Origin: a bacterium
GTDB lineage: Bacteria; Patescibacteria; ABY1; JACQRZ01
Length of the DNA: 15,004 nucleotides
Assembly: GCA_030688365.1 (NCBI GenBank)
Contig: JAUYIE010000022.1
Span: 1 to 15,004, forward strand
Direction of reading: 5' to 3'
A program made the position numbers and the translations under genes. Positions within the stretch are counted from its first letter, which is position 1; every line of letters begins with the position of its first letter. The notes beneath the pieces are model-generated. The model was not told the DNA's origin. It made no database searches and saw only the letters and a list, made by a program, of their open reading frames with translations. This document shows, one piece after another, positions 8,131 to 14,909 of the stretch.

Positions 8131-8541
8131 TTATTTTATACCGACAGCATTTTGTAGGTTTTCTACGACAAAATATGTAAGAGTGTAAGAACCGATCGTG
8201 ATAAGCAGACCGATGATTGCAGTACTAATCATATCTCGTGCTTTTTCTACGCGTTCTTTCTCACCAGCCGCTGTCATCCATAAAATACCTGCATATATCA
8301 TCAAGATCAAAAACACAATTCCCATCAAGCCAAGTATTGCTTTTATCACAAGTCCCACAACTGAAACAAGATTATTTTTTTCACCTATTTTCACTCCTTC
8401 TGATTGTGCTTTAATAAAAAGGTCATCTATTTTTGGTGCTTCAGCAATATGTCCCGCTGATACTGGTGCATGGGAAGCAAAAGCAGGACCTCCGGAAAAC
8501 ATTGTTATAAATATAAAAAAAGATGCAAATATGGTACGCAT
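8131..8541 (-). CDS. Pilin-like two-helix membrane protein
   Basis: A 136-residue protein with a short signal peptide (about 1-22, ending AFASHA), a soluble stretch of about 35 residues (23-57), helix about 58-86, turn ILWMTAAGEKERVEKAR (86-102) and helix about 104-126. The turn is nearly the same as in the next gene (GEKEKVEKAQ), so these two form a closer pair within the array. The start follows the preceding stop by two bases. Both helices are rich in Gly, Ile and Leu, as expected for VirB2/TrbC-type pilins that pack by helix contacts. No catalytic residues are visible. Confidence 0.9.
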   Translation of the reverse strand: MRTIFASFFIFITMFSGGPAFASHAPVSAGHIAEAPKIDDLFIKAQSEGVKIGEKNNLVSVVGLVIKAILGLMGIVFLILMIYAGILWMTAAGEKERVEKARDMISTAIIGLLITIGSYTLTYFVVENLQNAVGIK

Positions 8542-8543
8542 AT

Positions 8544-8978
8544 TTATTGCCCTGTTATAGGAGTAGCTATCTGACGCAACACAAAGGCGGTGATAGCAAA
8601 CGCACCCAAAACAATGATAAGACCTATCACTGCATGAAAAATCAACCCGCGAGCTTTTTTTACTTTATCTGGTTCTCCTTCTGACGTCATCCACAAGATA
8701 CCGCCATACAAAATCAATATCAAAAACACAAGTCCCATTAAGGCGAGGATCGCACTTACCGCAAGGCCTACTACGCTCCCGATATTATCTTGTGTGCCCA
8801 ATGTAGTTGACCTCAACCCCACGGAACTATTTATCAGATTTTGCTTAATAGTATCGCCCACCGATAGACTATCTTCCGCGTAAACAGCTCCAAAATGAGT
8901 TGGTAACAAAACAAGGACGCCTGCTATCACAACAGATAGCAGGACGCTTGTCACACGATTGTGAAAAAATTTTTGCAT
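8544..8978 (-). CDS. Pilin-like two-helix membrane protein
   Basis: A 144-residue protein with a signal peptide (about 1-34, ending AVYAED), a polar segment (35-64), helix about 66-94, turn ILWMTSEGEPDKVKKAR (94-110) and helix about 112-135, ending ITGQ. The turn is closer to the GEPEKIKKG type of the two upstream copies at 9536-10479 than to the GEKEK type downstream, so it is intermediate between the two subgroups. It sits 38 nt after the stop of the preceding gene, the largest gap within this half of the operon. That gap contains no clear promoter. Family and role as for the neighbours: T4SS pilin-like, inferred. Confidence 0.9.
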   Translation of the reverse strand: MQKFFHNRVTSVLLSVVIAGVLVLLPTHFGAVYAEDSLSVGDTIKQNLINSSVGLRSTTLGTQDNIGSVVGLAVSAILALMGLVFLILILYGGILWMTSEGEPDKVKKARGLIFHAVIGLIIVLGAFAITAFVLRQIATPITGQ

Positions 8979-9016
8979 GAACGTAAAACGATAAATCTAT
9001 AACGAGAACACGTGAT

Positions 9017-9442
9017 CTAGCTCTGACCAGTAACTGCTTCCGCCAACCTAGTTATCACCCACGTTGCGAGACCCCATGCCGCTATAACAATAACTAAACC
9101 AATCACACCTTGTAGTAACATAGTTTGCGCTTCAGTAACCTGCTCATCCTTACCACCAGCAGTCATCCATTTAAACCCCGCAAACAAGATAATACCTACT
9201 GCAATGATACCTAAGAAACTAAGAACAAAGTTAACAATATTTCTAGCCACTCTATATGGATCAAAATCTTGTGCACCTGTTTGACCACCAACAGGATTTG
9301 CGTTTAAGTCATCAATGCCAAGTGCTGCTTCCTGAGGCTGAGAAAGCGCGTGTGCCGGTTGAATCGGCAAAAGCACAAACCCTACCGCCAACACACTCAC
9401 GATCACCATAGAACGAAGGATGTTTGAAAATGCTGTTTTCAT
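9017..9442 (-). CDS. Pilin-like two-helix membrane protein, first gene of the distal transcription unit
   Basis: A 141-residue protein with a clear signal peptide (1-32, ending PAHALS), a polar exported segment (33-66) with GGQTGAQDFDPYRVARNI, helix about 67-91, turn FKWMTAGGKDEQVTEAQ (90-106) and helix about 108-131, ending EAVTGQS. It is preceded by a well-formed promoter and starts the second transcription unit of the pilin-like locus, which suggests it could be the major subunit; that is inference from position only. The Arg in the exported segment and the GGKDEQ turn distinguish it from the other copies. Confidence 0.9.
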   Translation of the reverse strand: MKTAFSNILRSMVIVSVLAVGFVLLPIQPAHALSQPQEAALGIDDLNANPVGGQTGAQDFDPYRVARNIVNFVLSFLGIIAVGIILFAGFKWMTAGGKDEQVTEAQTMLLQGVIGLVIVIAAWGLATWVITRLAEAVTGQS

Positions 9443-9490
9443 ACAACGTACATAATTATTAAAAAATTATTATATTACTTATGTCACTTT

Positions 9491-9519
9491 ATTATAGCAG
9501 ACCCTTTTTAGAAGGGAAA
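9491..9519 (-). promoter_or_regulatory. Promoter of the distal pilin-like operon
   Basis: On the minus strand, TATAAT (9496-9491) is preceded by TGC, giving the extended -10 TGCTATAAT. A weak -35 (TTTCCC, 9519-9514) sits 17 nt upstream. Transcription would start near 9484, leaving a 42-nt leader before ATG 9442. A second TATAAT at 9474-9469 has no -35 or TG and is less likely. Confidence 0.6.
9502..9516. promoter_or_regulatory. Inverted repeat inside the promoter spacer, possible operator or weak hairpin
   Basis: CCCTT-N5-AAGGG forms a 5-bp stem that overlaps the -35 and spacer of the 9442 promoter. It also lies just after the stop of the upstream pilin-like gene (9536), so it could act as a weak terminator, but no T-run follows on the minus strand. 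An operator is the alternative. Confidence 0.35.
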
Positions 9520-9535
9520 GTGCATTACTTTTTCC

Positions 9536-10102
9536 TTATATGTTTATAACCGCATCAATGACAAACTTCACTATCGCATAACTGGAAAAAATGATCCCCA
9601 TACCAATACCTGCCCAGATCATGGTATCAAGCCCTTTCTTTATTTTTTCCGGCTCGCCTTCTGATATCATCCATGTGATACCGCCATAGATAAACACCAC
9701 AAGCGCCACAGAACCAGTAAGACCGAGAAATGCGTTAACAACAATATTCACAAATTCTGCAGGTGAATGTACGGCCAATGGGTTTGGAAGAGGTATATAC
9801 GTAGGAGGTGCATCAGAATCAGGTTCCATAGGTTGGCTTTCAGGAGTGGTAGAAAAGACGGGAGCGTTAGCGCTACTCACGGGAACTCCTGTGGTGTTAT
9901 ATGCACCGCATGTCAAACTACATGTTGAATCGTTTGCTACCGGTGGAAGTACTATACCCTCAGATAGAAGTGGTGTCGGAGCACACGAACAAAGTGTATC
10001 TTGTGCATCGACGTCCTGTACGCCAAGTATACCGATAAACCCTAATCCAAAAACTATCACCACGCTTAAAAAAATAACGTTTATTTTATGAAAAGTATGC
10101 AT
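9536..10102 (-). CDS. Pilin-like two-helix membrane protein with long Pro/Ser-rich exported segment
   Basis: A 188-residue protein: signal peptide (about 1-33, ending VDAQDT), an exported segment (34-112) with four Cys (38, 40, 61, 65) and Pro/Ser/Thr-rich sequence, then helix about 115-141, turn WMISEGEPEKIKKG (144-157) and helix about 160-185. Residues 137-172 are identical to residues 75-110 of the preceding gene's product, and the DNA shares a perfect 71-nt stretch. The membrane module is thus a recent duplicate or gene-conversion product carrying a new exposed segment. It starts 2 nt after the previous stop and is last in the proximal unit, followed by a 93-nt gap with a promoter. Pilin-like role inferred. 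Confidence 0.9.
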   Translation of the reverse strand: MHTFHKINVIFLSVVIVFGLGFIGILGVQDVDAQDTLCSCAPTPLLSEGIVLPPVANDSTCSLTCGAYNTTGVPVSSANAPVFSTTPESQPMEPDSDAPPTYIPLPNPLAVHSPAEFVNIVVNAFLGLTGSVALVVFIYGGITWMISEGEPEKIKKGLDTMIWAGIGMGIIFSSYAIVKFVIDAVINI

Positions 10103-10257
10103 AATTATATTATCGCATCAACAACAAATTTGACCAACGCGTAGCTTGCAAAAATAATCCCCATACCAATACCTGCCCATATCATCGTATCAAGCCCTTT
10201 CTTTATTTTTTCCGGCTCGCCTTCTGATATCATCCATGTGATACCGCCATAGATAAA
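9624..10257. repeat. Perfect 71-nt direct repeat between adjacent pilin-like genes
   Basis: Positions 9624-9694 and 10187-10257 are identical over 71 nt, including synonymous positions, and high similarity continues on the 9600 side. Both encode the membrane turn of neighbouring paralogues. Identity at the DNA level points to recent duplication or gene conversion. Confidence 0.9.
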
Positions 10258-10479
10258 AATAACCAAAGCGATAGATCCACTAATACCAAGAAACGCATTG
10301 ATGACTAGATTCACGAGTTCGGAGGGCGTATCCACTGAAAGAGGATTATCAAAACAAATGTCGTTTGTCGGATCACAGCCAGCAGCGTGCACTGGAGATG
10401 CTGGTACTATGATCACAAACACACCAAAAAGGATACAAGAGAGATACCCAACGACAATTTTTTTAGCTAGATATGACAT
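10105..10479 (-). CDS. Pilin-like two-helix membrane protein, compact copy
   Basis: The 124-residue product starts at ATG 10479, 10 nt after the stop of the 547-residue gene. A TTG at 10521 would add 14 residues but overlap that gene by 32 nt and precede a poor signal peptide, so I chose the ATG. Signal peptide about 1-32 (PASPVHAAG), a very short exported segment with two Cys (35 and 42), helix about 54-80, turn WMISEGEPEKIKKG (82-95) and helix about 98-122. It is the minimal version of the module, and its membrane part is almost the same as in the next gene. This compact form with two exposed Cys fits a VirB2-like structural subunit, by inference. Confidence 0.9.
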   Translation of the reverse strand: MSYLAKKIVVGYLSCILFGVFVIIVPASPVHAAGCDPTNDICFDNPLSVDTPSELVNLVINAFLGISGSIALVIFIYGGITWMISEGEPEKIKKGLDTMIWAGIGMGIIFASYALVKFVVDAII

Positions 10480-10489
10480 AGTGAGGTGG

Positions 10490-12133
10490 TTATTGTACCG
10501 GATCTGGTGTTTTGATTTCAAAATCTAAACCATCTATAATACTTTTCTGGCTACATGAATATTCACTAAACCATATAGGTGCTGGCTTTCCTTGATAGAC
10601 ACCTTTACTATATACAGGAAATTTGGCATTGAGACAATTACTATATGTTGACTCTCCTGTATCTGTGGCAATCATATCATTTCCTTGAGCATTTTTTTGA
10701 GAAACAGCCTTCCATTCACGAGAGTTATCGCCAAAAATCACATTTGGTGGTGCACTAATGACCACTCTTTCAATATCCATAAAACAACAATACCCCTTAA
10801 TGTTACACTTAGGAATTGGTTTATTCAACGCGGGAGTAAATTTTTTTAACGCGTCATGTGACCCGGCAAAATAACACTGTGTACTAGGTCTGACGAAATG
10901 TATAAAGTTATCAAAGAGAGCCGGAAATGTAGTGTTGGTGATAGAATCTTGATACTGTTTCGCAAAATGTAATGCCTGCGAGTCAAATACTGGCCCATAT
11001 CGCCCCAACCAATCATCATACCCAAAAATGCCGTTATCGGTTTGGTCATCACAATCAATCGCATAGACCTTTTGTGCATCTTTATCTGTTCCCATAGTAA
11101 TTTTGGTGCCACACATATTTTGTGAAGGAGATAAATCACTACCTGCCAATTTTGTATAACTCATACACTTACAGTCGGCAATCTCCGTATCAGGTCTTTT
11201 TTCCATGTCTTGCAAGGCAGAAAGGGGAAGATATGTTTCGCCACTAGTGTGCTTCACGTCTCCCCAATAATCAACAAACGACTGATAGTCCGATGGTTTG
11301 GTACCCACACTCAGGCCTTTACGCAACTGTGGTTTGTCGTCTATCCTGACTGTACAATACTCTACACACGCTTTGCCAGTGATACCGCTAGTTACTTGTG
11401 GTATCGGTTGCACAACAAGTTCCCCCGCACCACCACCACCGGCATTTTCTTGAAATGCATTTGGTCCCAATGGCGCTACCTGTGTCACGTCACCAATATG
11501 AGCAAACTTGATAGGAATACAGATTTGAGCTCCGGGAAAATTCCACGAACCGCCGGTAAAGAATTTCTGTAGTTGACCATTGAGACTATCTGCTGCGGAA
11601 GCTTTACCTTCTGGTGGTGCCACCAAGCTTGCCATGACAAAGTTTACAATCAACCAACTGCTAAAAATGATGACTAGTCCGATACCCGCATTAAAAAGCG
11701 TCTGATGTCCTGCTTTGACACGTTCCGGACTTCCCGCAGAAGTCAGATAGAGAAATCCACCATAAATAACCATCACCAATGCCACACTTCCACTTAAGCC
11801 CAAAATAAGACGCGCGATATTGATTGCCATTTGAATAAAAGCATCAAGGGTATAATTACAACATCGCATCGGGTCTGTATCACGAAATCCGTCTACATCA
11901 ATCTGACATTGGGGTATGATGCTATTTATACCACCACCCACCTTCACACATTGATATCCCACGGCAGGACACCCAAACTCTGCAGGCGTTCCTTTTAGGT
12001 CTCCTGGGTTCACTGTGGTAGCGCCGTGTGCAATAAAAACAAATCCAGCACCACCGACACTGGACATAACAAGTACCCCAAAACAAAATGAGATGATCGT
12101 TCTATGATACTTTGTAATGGTTCTTAAAAACAT
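10490..12133 (-). CDS. Large Cys-rich exported protein carrying a pilin-like two-helix module
   Basis: A 547-residue protein: signal segment (about 10-38, ending AHGATT), an exported Cys-containing stretch (40-95; Cys 55, 62, 76, 91, 92), then the same module as the small neighbours: helix about 99-130, turn YLTSAGSPERVKAGHQ (129-144), helix about 146-170. A large C-terminal domain of about 375 residues follows, with 13 more Cys, including CKC (321-323) and CC (449-450). Eighteen Cys lie outside the signal segment, an even number that fits disulfides and an extracytoplasmic location. With both helices crossing, N- and C-terminal parts would face the same side, outside. I do not recognise the C-terminal domain. 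It starts 2 nt after the solute-binding-protein gene. It may be a specialised subunit, cap or base of the pilus-like structure; this is inference. Confidence 0.88.
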   Translation of the reverse strand: MFLRTITKYHRTIISFCFGVLVMSSVGGAGFVFIAHGATTVNPGDLKGTPAEFGCPAVGYQCVKVGGGINSIIPQCQIDVDGFRDTDPMRCCNYTLDAFIQMAINIARLILGLSGSVALVMVIYGGFLYLTSAGSPERVKAGHQTLFNAGIGLVIIFSSWLIVNFVMASLVAPPEGKASAADSLNGQLQKFFTGGSWNFPGAQICIPIKFAHIGDVTQVAPLGPNAFQENAGGGGAGELVVQPIPQVTSGITGKACVEYCTVRIDDKPQLRKGLSVGTKPSDYQSFVDYWGDVKHTSGETYLPLSALQDMEKRPDTEIADCKCMSYTKLAGSDLSPSQNMCGTKITMGTDKDAQKVYAIDCDDQTDNGIFGYDDWLGRYGPVFDSQALHFAKQYQDSITNTTFPALFDNFIHFVRPSTQCYFAGSHDALKKFTPALNKPIPKCNIKGYCCFMDIERVVISAPPNVIFGDNSREWKAVSQKNAQGNDMIATDTGESTYSNCLNAKFPVYSKGVYQGKPAPIWFSEYSCSQKSIIDGLDFEIKTPDPVQ

Positions 12134-12135
12134 AA

Positions 12136-13578
12136 TTAGTATCCATCAGAGATGGTTTGTTGCGCTCGTTGAATCAACGTATACATCATACCTCGTTCAT
12201 GAGATATGTCTCCGCCTTTTTGTGTGAATGCGATCTCAATCATATCTAAAATAGCTTTTTCAGCAACATATGGTGTCAAACCATGGTACCAATTACCAGC
12301 AATCAAGACTTGAGACAAAAACGGCTTCACTTGTTCATCTGCCAATTGCTCATCCACAAGCTCCCGAAGCGCAGTCGGATGCTTTGTTGTCTCCAAATAA
12401 CTTTTAACGTTTTCTTTGCTCGTAGCATACATAATAAAATCCCATGCCATATCTTGATATTTTGACTTTTCTGATACGCCCTCTACCCAATAATTAGCAT
12501 ATGTCCATTTTAATTCTGGTTGTTTTTGTGGTAAAGGTGCCACTTCAAATTTTAACCCCGGCGCTTTCGCTTTGATTTGCGCTATGTGATAACTATAGCC
12601 AAACATCATTGCAGCGCGTTCCTGCGCAAAGCTTTCCACACTGTTAGGTTGATCTGTATTCCATGTATATACATCTGCCTTTGTCACCCACGCAAAATCT
12701 GTATAAAAACGTAATGCCTCTGCTGCCGGATTAAGTGAAGAATTTTTTATATACGGAGATAATTCATTGAGGGTAACCCTTCCTGCTTTACTCATCACCG
12801 TACCATTTTGTGCCATCAAACTTGAAAGTATATCAACCGCCCTATCAATATTTCGAGATCCTCCAAAAGCGGCACCTGCTTGTAAAATCTCGTGCGTTTC
12901 CGGCGATATAATAGTCAGCTTCTTTACATCTGCCTCAAATTCATCCCAGTTAGTTGGTGGCTGGGCAATACCAGCACTGTTAAAAAGATACGGATTGTAA
13001 AACAACGCGAGCGTATCCACAGCCAAAGGTAATCCGTAAATACGCGGTTGATTTTTTTCATCATTAAATATCACATCATCAGCAACTGCAGGTACAAACG
13101 TCTTACGAATAAACGCCGGGGTGTATCCCGCAATTGTTTTGATTGTTCCTGCCAACTTTGAGCCAAGTCCACTCGAGACTATCCCAACCCGTTGTACTTG
13201 CAATGTATCCGGCATTGGCGCAAGTTTGGTACGATACGCACCGACCCATGTGTTATGTATAGAAAAAATATCAGGGCCACGATCTTCCGCTAGTGCATTA
13301 AGAAGCTCCTTTTCATATTCCTCAAAGCGAAACTTTTTATATTCAATATAGACATTGGGATGCTCTTTTGTATAAGAAGAAATTATGTCATCCATAGTGT
13401 TGGTGTCATCAAATGCTCGCCAATATTTCAACGTGATAGACTGTGTTGCCGAAATTGCAGATGTACCTGTCTGCGCATTCGGTTTTTTCGATACCAACAA
13501 AACTACGACCAATACAATAACAATGATAAGCGAAAGCGCACCAGCACCGATAAGAAGTAATTTCATTTTGTCGTTCAT
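12136..13578 (-). CDS. Membrane-tethered extracellular solute-binding protein (family 1, sugar-type)
   Basis: The 480-residue product (ATG 13578; a TTG at 13614 would overlap the upstream gene) has an N-terminal membrane helix (about 6-29) instead of a lipobox Cys, so it appears anchored by the helix. The rest resembles cluster-B/MalE-UgpB-type binding proteins: ITLKYWRAFDD (48-58), then EEYEKELLNALAEDRGPDIFSIHNTW (start 86) with the typical GPDIF element, YGLPLAVDTLALFYN in the middle, PTNWDEF, an FAQERAAMMFGYSYHI segment and a C-terminal WDFIMYATSKENV segment. Such proteins capture sugars or oligosaccharides for ABC importers. No permease or ATPase gene lies beside it in the window; it is between a protease gene and a pilin-like array. 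It may serve a distant importer, act as a surface sensor, or belong to the surface system. Confidence 0.92.
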   Translation of the reverse strand: MNDKMKLLLIGAGALSLIIVIVLVVVLLVSKKPNAQTGTSAISATQSITLKYWRAFDDTNTMDDIISSYTKEHPNVYIEYKKFRFEEYEKELLNALAEDRGPDIFSIHNTWVGAYRTKLAPMPDTLQVQRVGIVSSGLGSKLAGTIKTIAGYTPAFIRKTFVPAVADDVIFNDEKNQPRIYGLPLAVDTLALFYNPYLFNSAGIAQPPTNWDEFEADVKKLTIISPETHEILQAGAAFGGSRNIDRAVDILSSLMAQNGTVMSKAGRVTLNELSPYIKNSSLNPAAEALRFYTDFAWVTKADVYTWNTDQPNSVESFAQERAAMMFGYSYHIAQIKAKAPGLKFEVAPLPQKQPELKWTYANYWVEGVSEKSKYQDMAWDFIMYATSKENVKSYLETTKHPTALRELVDEQLADEQVKPFLSQVLIAGNWYHGLTPYVAEKAILDMIEIAFTQKGGDISHERGMMYTLIQRAQQTISDGY

Positions 13579-13597
13579 ATGAAGTACAATATACCAC

Positions 13598-14416
13598 TTA
13601 CAAAAATATACCAATTGCTAAACCCGCCAAGCACCCCGCAGCGATCATTGGTAACGCAGGAATAGGATGTTGCCATTTCATTAAGACTATATGATTTGCC
13701 AAAAGACCGAACAATGAACCTACTATGGCGTATATGGCCGCAAGGAGATTGACAGGAGCGATGGCGATAGTCAAAAACATAGGTAATATAACATCTCCTC
13801 CTCCCAAAATCAAAAAACCTCCTGATGGACGTACGGTACCAAGCTGTTCATATAACCCATACCATGATTCGGGAATAACTAATGCAAAACTTGCCTTACG
13901 CGCGATAAATGTTTGCTCCAAGTGGATCATATGACCAGTTACAAACACCGCAAACACATCATAGGCGGACAACACTGCCAATAACCACGCCGCTACTTGC
14001 CATGACATTTGTAATCCAAGTACAGAGCCCAGTCCCGCGCTCGCAATAATCACCCCAATATTATGTACCCATATAATAGGAAGGAAATACAGACCCAAGC
14101 AAAAAATTGCCGAAATAAACAGACTGACATTCAAAGGAAATACCAATTGAAAAACAACGACCAATCCGGCGCCCAGCGCAAGCAAAAAAATGAGTCGGTA
14201 AAAAAAATGTCCGCGATACAATTTTGTTAACAACAAAACAACGAGTGTCGCCAACACAAAGTATGTAAGAAACAATGTGAGTGTCATCTCGCCTTCCCCA
14301 ACCAGCGAAACCGCCCCAAGCGCACGAATATGATCAGCAACTATCATGGCAAGCACCTGCGCGATAACAAACAATACAATCGTATGACTCAAAAGTCGGA
14401 TGTGAATCTTTTTCAT
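13598..14416 (-). CDS. Presenilin/signal-peptide-peptidase-like intramembrane aspartyl protease (A22 family)
   Basis: A 272-residue, almost wholly hydrophobic protein with about eight or nine predicted helices. The family signatures are in order: AYDVF (Asp153) in one helix, LGGGDVILP (GxGD motif, Asp208) in another, and PALP (253-256) near the C-terminus. The two Asp residues are the expected catalytic pair, and PALP is specific to presenilin/SPP-type enzymes rather than bacterial prepilin peptidases. Members cleave transmembrane or signal-peptide segments within the membrane; bacterial substrates are largely unknown. It is the first gene of the minus-strand locus, 19 nt upstream of the solute-binding protein, and all following products have signal peptides or membrane helices, so they are candidate substrates. 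All key residues are present, so it is likely active. Confidence 0.93.
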   Translation of the reverse strand: MKKIHIRLLSHTIVLFVIAQVLAMIVADHIRALGAVSLVGEGEMTLTLFLTYFVLATLVVLLLTKLYRGHFFYRLIFLLALGAGLVVVFQLVFPLNVSLFISAIFCLGLYFLPIIWVHNIGVIIASAGLGSVLGLQMSWQVAAWLLAVLSAYDVFAVFVTGHMIHLEQTFIARKASFALVIPESWYGLYEQLGTVRPSGGFLILGGGDVILPMFLTIAIAPVNLLAAIYAIVGSLFGLLANHIVLMKWQHPIPALPMIAAGCLAGLAIGIFL

Positions 14417-14423
14417 GAAATAT

Positions 14424-14429
14424 AGTATA
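14424..14429 (-). promoter_or_regulatory. Extended -10 promoter giving a leaderless or near-leaderless transcript
   Basis: On the minus strand, TGCTATACT supplies TG-n plus TATACT (14429-14424). The predicted start, about 7 nt downstream, falls at or next to the ATG at 14416. The -35 region is only T-rich. The leader would be nearly absent, in keeping with the lack of a Shine-Dalgarno. Confidence 0.5.
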
Positions 14430-14579
14430 GCATTTTTTTATATTTTAAAAAAAACACTACCCCGCATTACCACTTTGAATTTCTGAAAAATTTTTAGACA
14501 AAAAAATATCAACAGCAGGAAAATTCTTTGAGAGATATTCTTGTTTTCCTTGTAATCAAATTTTTTCATAGTTAAAAAA

Positions 14580-14741
14580 CTATTTCTGATAATCCACACA
14601 GGGTGCACCTCCATACCTATTTCCTCCATTGGTTTCAAGCTCATCAAAACGAGCTGGCAGTGCTTGGCAGTGTAAAGCCCTTTGCGGGAATTATTATTCT
14701 CCAAAGTATCCTTTTCAGGATTTGGCAAAAAATCCTTTCAT
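14580..14741 (-). pseudogene. Degraded 5' fragment of a cupin-domain gene
   Basis: Reverse-strand translation shows remains of a small single-domain cupin. An ATG at 14741 opens MKGFFAKS and stops at TGA; shifting frame at about 14728 continues PEKDTLENNNSRKGLYTAKH and then CQLVLMSLKPMEEIGMEVHP (to 14600). This matches the common pattern LENNxFRKVLYTxKHxQLVLMSLxPGEEIGEEVH, the first cupin strands including metal-ligand Glu and His. A further shift gives VDYQK then a stop, where the family usually has VDQF. The remaining two thirds of the domain is absent; downstream sequence is AT-rich and unlike a cupin. With at least one frameshift and a deletion it should be non-functional. The assignment is from remembered family patterns. 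Confidence 0.6.
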
Positions 14742-14768
14742 ACAATATAGTTAAAAAAATAATAATCA

Positions 14769-14801
14769 ACTTAGAGTCTAGAGTCTAAGTAATCTTTTTT
14801 T
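14769..14801 (+). terminator. Hairpin followed by T-run, weak terminator candidate
   Basis: ACTTAGA (14769-14775) and TCTAAGT (14784-14790) form a 7-bp stem around an 8-nt loop, with eight T at 14794-14801. It would stop plus-strand transcription, but no plus-strand gene precedes it in the gap. The core is also a tandem AGAGTCT pair (14773-14786). The stem is AT-rich and weak. Confidence 0.35.
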
Positions 14802-14832
14802 AATTAAATTTGTAATTGTGGATAAAGTATAT

Positions 14833-14861
14833 TTGCCCCTGTCTGAAGTTTCAAGTATACT
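14833..14861 (+). promoter_or_regulatory. Sigma-70-like promoter for the 14910 frame
   Basis: TTGCCC (14833-14838), a 17-nt spacer and TATACT (14856-14861) give a good housekeeping-type promoter. The start would be near 14868, with a 42-nt leader. Confidence 0.55.
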
Positions 14862-14909
14862 ATAAGGTAATTAGTGGTGTTCGTAACCATACGATAGTAA
14901 AATATCCGT

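Larger units (their letters stand above)
14417..14855. other. AT-rich mostly non-coding gap
   Basis: Apart from the cupin remnant, a promoter at one end and a hairpin near 14769-14790, I see no gene here. A 96-codon minus frame (14438-14728) is partly the cupin remnant and partly AT-rich sequence with no recognisable protein. A small perfect inverted repeat (ATAGTT-AAAA-AACTAT, 14568-14583) is the only other structure noticed. Confidence 0.6.

Noticed and set aside
14568..14583. ATAGTT-AAAA-AACTAT inverted repeat as a terminator
   Set aside because: No T-run follows on either strand in the right place, and the stem is pure AT except one pair.
14438..14728. 96-codon minus-strand frame as a real gene
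   Set aside because: Its first part is the frame-shifted cupin remnant and the rest is AT-rich with no protein-like pattern; it begins with TTG and has no ribosome site.
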